A DNA stretch of 64,000 nucleotides from Steromphala cineraria (GCA_916613615.1 OU744732.1:53173727-53237726); one strand, 5' to 3'. Counted from the first letter of the stretch, positions 9,677 to 22,219 are shown. Notes: generated by a model from the letters alone, not told the origin. Made by a program: numbers and translations.

Positions 9677-12600
9677 AAAGCGCCGGACAATTCCTTTACG
9701 TTTGTGTCTTGCGAAAACGAGTCGGGGTGTTGAAATTTTGAAATATCACGGGCAACTGAAAATAGTGGTTTGTCTTTTGTAAGTGTTGCTCTGAAAATCG
9801 GCGTTATAATACTTACATTACGCATTATCTTATTTTGTGAAAAAAAACCTACACGCTGTTGCAATCTATATCAAATATAGGATAAGTATCACTGTATATT
9901 ATCCATGCAATCTCATTAAAATAAGATCACAATTTTCTTCACTACGTTACGCAGATAATAGATCTCAGAATCCCTTGTAAATCCAAGTTTATTAAAATAT
10001 TATCTATTTACACGATCGGATACATACATGCAACTTTGCTGCTGTGACATTAGACAGGGATCCAAGAAATTATTATATAAGAAGATATAAAATATAAAAC
10101 ATAAAATATTTTATTATACTTGATTATTAGTTTCTTCAATTATTGAATTCACTTTACTTCCATTTTTACAGCCAAACAGATTTCTAATTAAAGAAATATG
10201 ATAACGAAATAGAAGTATCAAAGTTAGCAAGTGCTAAACATTTAAATAAAACCAAACAGAGTCGCATCAGAATGATTATCTTTTAATTAATTTCCTTTTC
10301 ACATTGCTATTTCAACTGAAACAGTTATTTTCAAAGTTATCATTTGGATCAACTTAATAATTCTCCTTTAAAAAATAATATTTTGATTGTTTGCAAATAA
10401 ACGATATATCAATATTTGATAACAATATCTACAAAATCGGATTCTTTCTTTGCTGGATTTAGTGAGTGGATTACAATTTTATCAACTCAACCACCCAGGA
10501 CTCAGCATTGTTTTGTCAATTGAACTCTTAATTAATGCTTCATTAAAATGATAAATTAAAATTCTGAAAATTCTCTGATAGACTCTTCTATTTCTAAGAG
10601 GAGAGAAAGTGAACATGCTGACGCTATAGCGCGTTGCTAGTGACAACGTTACGTCATGTCATTGTTGATGTCACTGACAATGTGTGCACTCTAAAGCCAT
10701 CATGTAGCGATTACTTTCCATGGATTTGATTACGTAGGGTAAGTTGAAGGAATAAATTATATTCACAGCTATTGTGTAGGACTAAGTAAAGTTTATATGG
10801 CTTGTTATTTATAGGCAACTCCCTCATAATGTGATATTCAGATTGATTCACTGAAACTGACATCCCGCTCCCCTCCCCCCTCTCCAATTTACACCTCATC
10901 ATTTTTTAAACATTAAAAATGGATTGGAGAGAAACAATTTGTTTTGAAATAATTTCCAATAAGATGATTTGAGTCGAGTTTACAAATACTTTGGAGTAAT
11001 CTCCAAAAATAGTTTATTTGTTGTTTTACTTTCAGTAGTTAACTTTATATTGTGTTGTACTTGTACATTAAATAATCATTGACTTGAATAGGTAAATTTG
11101 GGATGCTCTTACTTAGTAGCTTTTGGTAGATTTATTCTCGTTAGTACCACGTTATGAAATTAGCACTATTAACCCATGGCTAGTAGATAACTTGCTTTGC
11201 TTGTGAAATATACAACTGGTAGTCCGAAGGACTAGTGCAGGTTAGCAAAGCAAGATCATTTCGGGGTTTGGGCTAGCTGTAATTGCGTTTCGGCTATTAG
11301 TCTTTGAAATCGGCTAGTCCCAATGTCTGTGACAGGACTAATATCGACCCCTGGCAAATGAAAAGAAATAATAGATCTTATTTTTTACTTCTATGATATC
11401 ATTTTGTGTTGTTATTTTGAAAATACTGATCTCCAACCCTCCCTTGTTCCCAAGTTCCCAAATTCCCATTACTTGATCCCAACCCACCCCTTCTATCTAA
11501 TGAATGGTTCATTCAACATGATTTCATCTCGCTTGTTACTGTAGATTTCTCAATCTTCTAGAATACAATTTTTCTTGGAGTCTTACTTTTATGACATTTT
11601 TTGATGAAAATTGCATAGTTCAATAATTGCATAAGAGATTATTACTTGTGTACATTATCAATTACATCGCTTTGATAAAAGTATTTCAATAGATTATATA
11701 AAAATTATGTTACTTTTACTAATCCTGATTCAGGATTAAACTATTCTTGCCTATTGAATTAATTTCAACATAAATGACATGGCATAACAAATCTTAGTTA
11801 ATTTCGACAATTTGACGGCAAACACTATGCCAAATAACATAACATTTACTGTTTACTGGTCATTAGCATCTTAAATCAAATACATGTAGGTCATACTTTC
11901 ATATTCACGCACCATCACTTGAGGCAAAATGCGAAAAAAAGATATCTTACTTGGAACGCTTTTGGTACGTCTAAAATCCGCCATCTTTGAGACTAGGATC
12001 CAAATTACGCTTTGCCACTATAATCATTGTAATAGGTATCGCATCTTCTTGGTGAGGAGCTTTTACGCCAAAACGTTAACTCTTTACAGCGTTATTAAGT
12101 CCAAGATTGCCTGGAGTTTTAAGAAACCACATTAATTTCTCTTTCATTAATTTCCAAGTAAATCAATTTAAATTTTCAGATATCTAGTCATTTACCAACT
12201 CAGTGCTTGTCATTTATCCAAGAGATCAGGAAAAGCATTAAAAAGGGTTTCATTTTGCCATATATTCCAGGGTTTGACATTAGCAAGTTTTGTGAAGTAG
12301 CAAATTTGCTACCATAAAATGCATTTTGCTACCTAACTAAAGAACTTACTGGCAATAACTTGCTACCTTGAATTCAATGAAATGTTTTTGTTGATTTTGT
12401 CATTGTCAATTATAAACATCAAATCTACTTTTTGCATTTTCAATAGTAACTGAACTTACTGAATAAGTCTGATTGCTATTTTAATGTTGCTATCACGAAA
12501 GGGATATCGATATTTGCTACCTACTTTTAAACCAGGTAAAAAGTACCTGCTATTGACTAAAATAGTTAATGTCTAACATTGTATTCGTAAAACACAATGT

Positions 12601-12850
12601 GTTGCTTGAACATAGTATGTCTTTGACTTGTCTTGTTCTGAAGTTCACGTCTATATTAAAAACAAAACGACGTAATTCTGCTCTCCTTCAGCTTTAGAAA
12701 TTTGTTTTCAAATCAAATTCAATCAATGCTATGTCCATTGTTCATATGCTACAACCACATCTGTCTTTCTTCTTCTGTGTCCAAATTCTTCATGCAGTAT
12801 ATTCTCCTCTTACAGAGCGATATTCTTCTTTATAAACTTATATCAACGTA
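9677..12850. other. Intergenic, no gene recognised
   Basis: AT-rich, low-complexity sequence. I see no exon with domain homology and no long open frame. Small ORFs here (for example near 10.7-10.9 and 11.9-12.1 kb) look random. Confidence 0.5.
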
Positions 12851-13013
12851 TACAGTAGAACACGGATATAGCGAACACTCGGATATAGCAAACAAATGTT
12901 CAAGTCCCGTCCCTATAAAATATCATTAAAATTATATGCGTATAGCGAACACCAGATATAGCGAACTAAATTCTTTGGTCCCTTGGAGTTCGTTATATCC
13001 GAGTTCTACTGTA
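12851..13013. mobile_element. pogo/Tigger-like MITE with TA ends
   Basis: The ends TACAGTAGAACACGGATATA and its imperfect inverse (GGATATAACGAAC on the other strand) form terminal inverted repeats with TA at both edges, about 163 bp. It sits about 37 bp upstream of the first mapped exon of the 13-kb gene. Confidence 0.75.
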
Positions 13014-13054
13014 TTAGCAACATTCATCACGCATTATGTTTCTCTTACAGAGCG

Positions 13055-16000
13055 ATGTCTTTCTGCCTGCCGGGCTGTAAGTTTCCCCTAGGGAACGAGC
13101 AGCTCGGCCTGCCTGATGAAAGTCCTCCTGGACATTCTAGACAGAGTCCAGATCTCGACACTGTTCCAGAGCTTGAAGAGGACGTTTCTCTTCTGGTGAG
13201 GTATAGCGATGAATGTCTGCCGGTTGAGAAACCTAGTCGTGAAAGGAATGTGGAGGTTTCACCACTAGAGAAAATGTTCGACGAAGCTGAAGAAAATCAG
13301 CGAAAGGCTTATCGTGCAAATGTTGCAGCTGAATTTGTACAAGACTTGATTCGCCAAACTGCTGAGAGAATAGCTATGGAAGCTATCGAAAAGGCTGAAG
13401 CAGAGGCCATAGCCGAAGCCAAAGCAAGGGCTGAAGCCGAAGCCATGGCGATCTTGGAGGCTAAAGAGAAAGATAAGCAAAAGGTTGAAATTCCAAATGT
13501 TGCAGCTGAATTTGTACAAGACCTGATTCGCCAAACTGCTGAGAGAATAGCTATGGACGCCATCGAAAAGGCTGAAGCAGAGGCCAGAGCCGAAGCCAAA
13601 GCAAAGGCTGAAGCCGAAGCCATGGCTATCTTGGAGGCTAAAGAGAAAGATCAGCAAAAGGTTGAAATTGCAAACGTAGCAGCAGAGTTTGTACAAGATA
13701 TGATTATTTTGGCTGCTGGAAAGATCGCCAAGGAGTCTATCGAAGATGCTGAAGCCGAAATCAAGGCTGAAGAAGAAGATGTCACGGCTGAAGATGTTTA
13801 CACGAAAGTAGATGTCGCTGTCGCCGATGCACAGTTCCCTGTAGAGGATGAGGTCCACGACGTCCCTGAGGTCGAGGAGGACATGGAAGGAGAAGAGAAG
13901 CTGAATCTCTTTTGCAAGGATTATATCAGCGAGGTTCTCTCCGTCGTTAGGGCTCAACTGTTTGAAGAGGACCTTAACACTTTTGCAGAAGAAGTTGTCA
14001 CCTTCAACCTTCTATCAGCTGAGGAAAACGTCAGGCAAGATCTGATGAGGGAAGAGCTATTTTGCAAAACATTGGTAACTGAGGTTATCTCTGCAGCCGT
14101 GTCACAGGCTCTTCACCAAGCCGAGTTGAAATCTCAAAGCAGGATTGACGACTCTTTGAAGGAGAATATTGAAGCTCATGACCTTGAGGATGAAGAAAAT
14201 CTGTTCTGTCAGGAATATGTCAGTGAAATCATCTGTGCAGACAGAGATCGACTGCAAAAAGAGCTCAACATCTTCTCAAGTCTTCTTGTTGAGGAAACCC
14301 TCAACAAGACTGTGCGGGATCTTCAGGAAGGGTCTGACAAGGATGGAGTCACAGGTCATGAATATGACAAGGATGGAGTCACAGGTAATGAATATGACAA
14401 GGATGGAGTCACAGGTCATGAATATGACAAGGTTGGAGTCACAGGTCATGAATATGACAAGGATGGAGTCACAGGTCATGAATATGACAAGGTTGGAGTC
14501 ACAGGTCATGAATATGACAAGGATGGAGTCACAGGTCATGAATATGACAAGGATGGAGTCACAGGTCATGAATATGTCAAGGATGGAGTCACAGGTCATG
14601 AATATGACAAGGATGGAGTCACAGGTCATGAATATGACAAGGATGGAGTCACAGGTCATGAATATGACGAAAGAGAAGACCTCTTTTGTCAAGAGCATGT
14701 TGCAGACGTTCTCTCATGCTCAAGAGAGCAACTCGAGGATGAAAGACTCAACATCTTCGCCCTTGACCTTGTTAATGAGACCCTTGACCGAGCGTCGCAA
14801 AAGGATCCTTTGGAGAGAGACAAGTCAAAATTCCCTTCGGAGCAGGAGGAGGATGAGATCTGTACGAAAGTATCGGTTAAGTCCTCCTGCTTGAAATCAC
14901 ACGTGTCCAAGAGCCTTTCTGGACCAAAGAGGGTTACATTTTCCGAGACTACGATTGAACACAGGATCTCGAGAACCTCAAGTAAGTTCAAAATGTTTCT
15001 TGCTTCGTTTTGCATAGTTGATACTCTGTTGTTAAAGGGGCAGTAGCACCTTTTTTGAAAATTTTATATTTCGAATTTTTCACTGATAATGATACGTTCA
15101 TACTAAAAGTATTAATTTGACAGTGAAAAAATTCTCATTACACAAACCAATAATCCATAATGAGAGAACAAATAATGAGTTGTCACATGAAGGCCATTGG
15201 CTGCCATTTTTATGTGAACACCTTTGATTCATTTTGCGTAAGAAAAAGGAATCGCACGGCTTTACTTAACATTATATATTTGATTTATTACTGCTTCAAG
15301 TAGTTTGAATATATTGTCTTTCACTTGGAACCATTTATTTTCATTTTTCTGACATCACCTTATTTTCCCCCCTCAAACGTGCTACTGCCCTTTTATTACA
15401 ATCCGACAAACAAAGTAACAAGGTCTAGAGGCATCAATTTTGCTTTAATGATATGATTATCAATTATTATTCATCCAACATGTTAAATGTGTCTTGACAT
15501 TGAGTGCGTCTAGGGTTTTCGATCTTCCTATCAGTTATTGAACAATAAAAATTGTTTGTGGACTCTTTCAGCGGGGTTAGAAAAGGAACTTAGAAGGGCT
15601 CGGTCATGGTCTGTGAGGCTTCAAAGAGCAAAACATCGTGAACATATGCTAGGGCTCGAAGGTAAGTTGAATTGGAATTAGTGTGATAAAACTTTGCAAA
15701 GTATTTTACAACGCTTCGTTGTTATTGTGCGTTAGCGAATTTTGAAACCATCTTTCTTATATTTGTATTTAAACATCATTTAAATCAAAAGAATTCGAAA
15801 TAAAATCATCATTTAACCAAAACTATTTAGCAAACTCATAACATCTATTTCAAAAGACTTTGCTGCATCAATTGAACATTAACAAAATATTTTTAAAATT
15901 GTATACCATAAATGAACCTATACTTTCTATATGATTTTGGATCCACGAAACTCAGTTCACAAATATTTCTCCACAGAACTCTTCAAGAGCAGTGACATCC

Positions 16001-18870
16001 AAAATCAGCTTGCTGGACGAAAGTCAAGAAACGCACAAGTATTGGGGATGTGGCCAGAGCGGTAGGTCATTCAATATATTCACTATGTTCTACCAGGAAA
16101 TTCTTACTCCTACAATCACCTCATTGTCATGTTATCATTTCCTTATTATAAAGAACCAGTTAAACAAATAACGGAGAATCTAGCAATTTTAGCATTACCC
16201 GGATGAGAGGACCAATGAAAGTATGCACCTTATTTATACAACGAGAGCAGCTAATGACCATTCAAAGGCAAACGGTATCAGGAGATTTTAAGGATTCTAA
16301 AGGGATATTTACATCTTTTTAAAATATGATATGCTCTACTTGACAAGTAGACAAGTAAGAGTCAAAATAACATACTGTGATTGTGAGGAAAACATTTTAC
16401 AGAATTGTCGGAATAAACGTGAATAATGCAGAGGAATATATGGATGACAACTTCTTTGTTCATCGTTCATTGTTGAACAAAGAAGTTTTATCCATTTATT
16501 CCTCTGCATTATTGTCATTTCAACTTCTAAGAAGCCTCTCAAAGAAGTTACTTAACATGAAGGTCCACAATGTTCATTATTTTGAACGATGTTGCCAAAT
16601 ACTATTCTTAAAGGCATATTATGACAAGGTAATTTAATTACTATCTGATGAACGTTCTATAGAATGTCTAAGTCTGTTTGCCACTTTAAAAAAATGATTA
16701 TATGATATAACAAATAGGATTCATTTCTCCACGCTTTGACAGATCGCACGAGCGGCTAGTCGTCCGTTTCGACGTAGGCGACCCCGTACAAGGAAGGAGT
16801 CCCTTGACCCAGGGGGGACAACTCTGTCAAACCCAAAAGTACAGAGAACTACAGGTAATTTTATAATGTTTTTTTTTTTTTAAAGCGAGGATTTCCAGTC
16901 AAGACAACCAATAGAAAGTGTCTTAATCTTAAATATTTAACTTTTGACTTATGATATTTTGATCGGCTGAATTCCAGTAAGACTTGGACCGATATGATCG
17001 TATAACCGTACACCGGAACTAGCGAGGTGTACGGCGGAGAAATGTTGCTAGCGAGGAGCCGAAATCGAAAGTTAGGTAATATTTTACTTCATAACTTTCA
17101 AATAATCAACATCATGTGGTAATTTTAGCACATATACTTAGTAAAATGTATATGCTTCTCATTCTGTATCCAAGGGACAGTAACAATGACAGTTGCGAGT
17201 AATGCTGTTGTTAGTAACATATTTGCTATCTCTGACTATGAACAGGATATGACATTAAATAGTTATGCTTCGGAAAGCAATTGACATGATAATAACATAG
17301 AAAAAAATGATGAAACGGCGATGATTGCTTTTAAAGTGATCCCGTTTGCGATCACGCTCCTCGCTAGCAACATTTCTCCGCCGTACACCTCGCTGGTTCC
17401 GGTGTACGGTTATACACAGTGCATAAACGGGTACATCTCTCAGTAATTAGTTGATAACAAAAATGATGAATCCTTTTTTTTAATTGCATCTCAATCAAAT
17501 ACTTTGATCTTTAAACAAATTCAAAAGTTGCAGAATAGAACTATGAAATTAGAGTATCACAAAGGAATCATCATTTGGAACTCTCCTGAGAGTTTATGGA
17601 TTTTTATTCCATTCCAAGAGGAATATATTTCCCCAATGGCTGAGTCAAACCCTAAATACGAACCATGCATCTAGCGATAAAAGTAACCATATAAAATTAT
17701 AAGATACTAGCCTGTCAAACAGACACCAATAAGGCAGGTCTAAGAAGGGTATCTATAGCCTTGTATAGTGATTGAAGAAGTTTTTAAATATCTAACTTTG
17801 ATACATTCCTCCTGTGTGTTGTTTTAACAGCCGGATATAAGGTTGGTTCTGAACGGATTGAGTCAAGCTCAACAGATCCGGGAGGGTCACGGGGAGGAAC
17901 AGCTCAAGAGCGTCATGGGGACTCTGAAGGTAAGAATATCTACAGGAATACTTACCTGGGCCTTCTTTCACAAAACAACCTTAACTAAGGTTGGCCTTAA
18001 CTTCTGTTATTTAACAGTGCACAAGGGCTACCTTAAAGACTTACGATTACCTAAATGCTTTGTGAAACAGAACCCTGTGCCACAATCTAAATAAGTTTAG
18101 GTCAACAGCTTTTATAGTAGGCCATACTGTTGCTATGGTCTAATTTAAAACCCGTTGTTCTAAATTAATTTGGATAGCCTTTGCCATTGGAATCTTATAA
18201 ATGTACCATGACATGCCCAATCTTCCTACGCAAAGCCTAAAACGCCAATTTCCGAACTGTCAGTTTTATTCCTTGCTGCCGGCCTTTAGTTTCAGCGTCC
18301 CTACAGGCGTAACCTCCATTTACTTTCTGATTGGACTATTGCTTTCTCTTAAAGTAAGCTAGAGAGCAAAGACAGAAAACTCAACGGTTTGCAGCAAGGC
18401 ATTAAACTGACAGTTCGTGTATTAGGCTTTGCGTAGGAAGATGTTGGGAAATTGCAAATGTACCATGAAATTCCCAATGTCATGTAAAATTTATTTGTCA
18501 AAAATGCGAGATTTTCTATTCAAAATACCTATATTTAAGTCTGCCTTGCGATCGAAAACTTGCAAATGAACCTTGAAATGCCCAATGTCATCTGCGTTTT
18601 ATGCTTGCGCGGTATAACTAGTTGAGGTTATGGTATCTTCTCACGAAGTAGACCTTTGGGTCTACGATGTACATTAGGTAGACCTGAATTTCTCTTTGAT
18701 GTCCATCGATCTAGTATTCCATGATTCTTGTTATGTTTACAGTGACCAATCAGAAAGCGGAAACTAAGCCGAAGCCCCTAAAGAGGACCCGAACACGCAG
18801 GTTCCTTGACCAAGTTGCGAGATCGCTGACTGACCTCGGGCGTCCATTCGTGGCTTGTATGAGGGGTTAG
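13055..18870 (+). CDS. Acidic helical-repeat protein with AKAP-like RII-binding helices (6 exons)
   Basis: Exons: 13055-14981, 15572-15661, 15977-16038 or -16061, 16743-16854, 17831-17929, 18743-18870, with GT-AG introns; about 805 residues. The start MSFCLPGC follows a splice-like TCTCTTACAG, so upstream non-coding exons are likely. Residues 89-147, 148-206 and 207-about 247 are repeats, each starting with an amphipathic helix (DLIRQTAERIAMEAIEKA). The rest of units 1 and 2 is an Ala/Glu-rich helix. Four modules begin LFC at residues 285, 335, 383 and 543; three of them add an LN-x-F second helix. Residues 428-537 are eleven copies of DKDGVTGHEY. The C-terminus is basic (LKRTRTRRFLDQV). The helix pattern matches PKA RII-binding helices, so a kinase-anchoring scaffold is inferred. 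I do not recognise the whole protein. Confidence 0.65.
13319..13795 (+). repeat. Three tandem coding repeats, 59 codons each (third shortened)
   Basis: Units 13319-13495, 13496-13672 and 13673-about 13795 begin NVAAEFVQD. Units 1 and 2 are almost identical in DNA, so that duplication is recent. Unit 3 is diverged. Confidence 0.9.
14336..14665 (+). repeat. In-frame coding minisatellite, 11 x 30 bp
   Basis: The unit GACAAGGATGGAGTCACAGG... encodes DKDGVTGHEY. It is repeated eleven times with only a few single-base variants (D/V, H/N). Unit length is a multiple of three, so copy-number changes keep the frame. Confidence 0.97.
15034..15393 (+). mobile_element. TTAA-type MITE, uninterrupted copy in intron 1
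   Basis: A 360-bp member with TIRs AAAGGGGCAGTAGCACC and AAACGTGCTACTGCCC. The left flank is TTAA and the right end has decayed to TTAT. It lies in the first intron of the 13-kb gene. Confidence 0.85.
16422..16513. repeat. 92-bp foldback hairpin in intron 3
   Basis: Arms of about 40 bp (AATAATGCAGAGGAATATAT... and its inverse) pair with few mismatches around an 11-base loop. Sequence just right of it (16514-16545) is similar, on the opposite strand, to 39956-40000 and 42743-42775 in vigilin introns. Confidence 0.8.
17001..17414. mobile_element. MITE with 58-bp TIRs, TA target (Tc1/mariner-like)
   Basis: The ends TATAACCGTACACCGGAACT... (17001-17058) and their inverse (17357-17414) are nearly perfect. 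TA at both outer edges fits a TA duplication. The interior is AT-rich and non-coding. It lies in intron 4 of the 13-kb gene. Confidence 0.85.
18220..18442. mobile_element. Foldback MITE, related to 52222-52380
   Basis: The ends ATCTTCCTACGCAAAGCCTA and the inverse GCGTAGGAAGAT frame 223 bp, with inner arms AACTGTCAG...CCTTGCTGC. A second, eroded member lies near 52.3 kb. The flanks carry a repeated AAATGTACCATGA...CCCAATGTC phrase. Confidence 0.8.
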
Positions 18871-19026
18871 ATAACCGTATCCCTGCAAAGTGTACACTTT
18901 TGGCCTCTAAATATTTTAAAACCTTTATTTTGTAAAGTTAAGAATATTCGTCCATAATACAGCAGTTTTTCCAAATGAAGTTCAATTCGAGTCGTTTTCC
19001 AGATCTCGCCATATCTCTTCAAACTT

Positions 19027-19032
19027 AATAAA
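19027..19032 (+). promoter_or_regulatory. Candidate polyadenylation signal AATAAA
   Basis: AATAAA lies 157 bp after the stop of the 13-kb gene, the first such hexamer downstream. Confidence 0.4.
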
Positions 19033-22000
19033 TGATGCTAATTAATGTTTTATATTCCAAATTTTCTCCATGTTACACTTTGCAGAAGGTTATTTTCTGG
19101 GTTTGTTTTGGTTTTTTTGGGTTCTTATTATGTACGGTGAGTAGTGGATAATAGTAGTTAAATGTTGATTTGGGTATTAAGATGTAGAACTATAATTTCA
19201 TAAAATTCCTTTTTAATTATAGGATAAAGCCCTTATATTGGCAGTAGGCCTAGCTATAAATAATTAAGTGGGATTTGGGTGTAATGCTTTACTTAGGAAA
19301 AAGTGGAATTATACAAATGGGTTTGGAGAAGGGTTAAAATATTTTAGTCAAATTTGGGATTTTGTTAAGTATATTGGGATAAAAGGTTAATAACATATTT
19401 TTTAGAATAACTTAGTAGCCTAAAGATATAGGATAGGTAAAATGTGTGAGAAAGTGCTTCTGTCTGTGCAACTGTTGTTGTATTGTAATGTCTGTAAATG
19501 TAAAGTCATGTGTCTGTATTGTACATATTGTGGTTGTCTATGAACGTTTTTTTGTTTGTCTGTGTAAGTGTATGTGCCAAAGTGTCCTTTTCATCGGAAG
19601 CGCCTAAGGGATCGTTATGCTTTTGAGGTTTTGAGTTTGTTGTATTTGCCCCTACAACAAACAGACAGACCGATTGGCATATCACGTGATCTCATTAACC
19701 AATCCCCTGACGTGTTGTATTTGCCCCTGCAGCACGTGCAGGTCAAAGGTCAGAGAGAGCAGTGAGGCCGGTGTTGTAGGAAACGCCCCTTCTGCAACAC
19801 GACTCGAGCTGCTTCTTTATTACTAACATTTTACGAGCGCTTCAGAAAATATAGTATTTTTAACTCAATAAATAGATTGTTACTCAGAAATATAAACCGA
19901 GCTTCATTGATTACGGCTTGGTAACATTCCATCTGCGTATTTTAAGGCACCTGTATGTGTGGTTGAGCGTTTGGTGTATGTGTATTTGTCTTTGTATGTC
20001 TACGTATCTTTTCGTGACCTTGTCTGTCAACTCAGTATTTTCACATTTGTCGAACTTGTTCATTTGTCAGTCCAAACGAGACGTGCAATATTTATACACT
20101 ATTATAGTATAATTTGAAGCAATAGTACGGTTTTATATTATTCAAGGATTTATTTCTGAAAATGTCTGCCAACATCCATCAAGCATAACATTGCTATTAC
20201 TTGCGAATGTCAGAAAAAGGCTTCTTCCATCAAAGGAATGTGTTAAATATAAATGGCGTAAATTCTTACAACCTTTGTATATAAAGATTGATCCTTTGTT
20301 AATGCATTTGATAGTGTCTCGAAAGAACATTTTGAATTATATATCTCTATGAACTAATGCAGTTTCGATTCCATTACAGCAAAAGTGTATAATGAGACCT
20401 TTGAGCTTTGAGCTTTTGTGAAATCCAGGCTTCTCTACCAGATACGTCGCTCACCATTATTCAACTGAATAAACTGTTGAACATTCAAAGTATTTTTTTC
20501 TTATTGAGGTTGACAACTAACTAACGAGATCAGCTGATTTGTACATACTGACGATTCAGTGCCAAAAGACAGAATTCCCTAAAGACGGAATAAATCTGAG
20601 CAGTGCTGACCACCCCTAACTACTCAATGAACTGACCCGATCTGCTTTATGCACTAGTAACACGTTGTAAGGCATGTTGTCGATATATCGCATTTTACAA
20701 GATACAATAAGCAATATCCTAAAATCCAAACATCTGTTCATAAGTAAAAGTACCTGCTTTCTTTTGCAGCATATACATGTGTTTTGTGTCTGTATTAGAT
20801 ATATTTTTTACTGAAGCATACTATAGGCATCTCCGACAACATAATTCCCGAAACTGGTTTGACTACTAATATGTTTTCATCAATGATATATTTTTGCTGT
20901 TTGTATTGCAAATAGTGTCCAGTTGTGTCCGCGTGTTCCTTATTTCATATAAACATAAATATGTTTAAACCTTATGTGTATACATGAGTTATAGAGACAA
21001 CATGTCAAGTAGATGAAATGGTGCTTTATGTTATATAGTTTACAAGTGAAAAACAAACAATTGTTGTATCTTAATGATCTTTTTCTCTCTTTTGGGAATT
21101 CTGTCTTTTATCTGGGCTGTTCCATAATTTTAAAGGGTAGAGGCCATGTTACACATCATTTGTCAACCATGAAAAGTTGTTTTAAGCGTTCTGTCTTTTA
21201 GGAATTCTGTCTTTTGAGATGATACCATACTGACAGAAAGAAATTTTGTAATAACGAATATTAATTTACGTTTTTTCTTCAATAACCAACTAGTGACATT
21301 TATAACAAAGTTAAATATAATTTCTCTATTAATTCGACCCTAAAATTTTCTCAAGATTTTCTGAAAATGTGTATGGTTGAACTATTTTTCACTTTTGATC
21401 ACTCATTCGCCACTATGGTTGAAATGTTAGAAGAACATAGGTTTAATTGATGCAAGACCACATATTAATTGAAATTTCATTATGAAGATATTTTTATTAC
21501 TTCAGTTGAGATTATTATGCTTTGTAATTTTTAATTTTTTTATATCAAAATTATGATTTTAAGCAAGAGATGAATCAAAGGAGCAACAACTTTAAGAACC
21601 ATTGGCACTTGGTTGAAATTTTAGAAGTGATTTGAATTTGTGACTTCACTAACATATGATGAGGTTGAATTATTAGAGATGTCGAATTAATAGAGAAATT
21701 ACGGTACCTTATGTTGTCTATTATATATCCACAAGTTTTAGTATTTTCGAAAAAAAATCGACAGCTTGAGTAAAATATAACTAGTAAAAACTACTTGATC
21801 ATGCACTCAGATTTCTGGACTTGTTTTCAACAATACAAATCTGAGACTACCCAAACAAAAGGTTAGGATTACCTACCATATTAACAAGTTATCATTTTTC
21901 ACCTTTGCAAAAGCTTCTGTTTTAATTATTCATAAACTTTTCCAATATTTAAAATTTGAGTGGTCCTGAATTGTTTTCATTGAAATTAATTTACAGTTGA

Positions 22001-22215
22001 ACCTTGAGACCCTTCACAAGGCAACCTAAGCAAGTTACTGCTGTCAAAGATGCTTTTCAGGTACCTCAAAACAAAGGTTTTTGTATCAAAAAGCTCCAAC
22101 ATTTGACAAATACGAGAACCAAAGTTTAATTTGTTAAACATATATCTTATATGACTTCATGTAAAATATAACCTAAGACAATTCTACTGAGTAGAAAGAC
22201 TTAAGTACTGCACTG
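19033..22215. other. Intergenic, no gene recognised
   Basis: AT-rich sequence between two convergent genes. Short ORFs (for example 19568-19765 and 21013-21201) show no family motif. Confidence 0.5.
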
Positions 22216-22219
22216 TTAG

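Noticed and set aside
13265..13957. Long open frames on the minus strand and other frames opposite the AKAP-like exon
   Set aside because: They mirror the repeats of the plus-strand gene, whose exon has good splice sites and sensible helical composition.
14336..14665. CRISPR array
   Set aside because: The units are contiguous with no spacers and lie inside a coding exon of an animal gene.
14276..14698. Repeat-encoded peptides in other frames of the 30-bp minisatellite
   Set aside because: A 30-bp unit without stops stays open in several frames; only the DKDGVTGHEY frame continues into both neighbouring coding segments.
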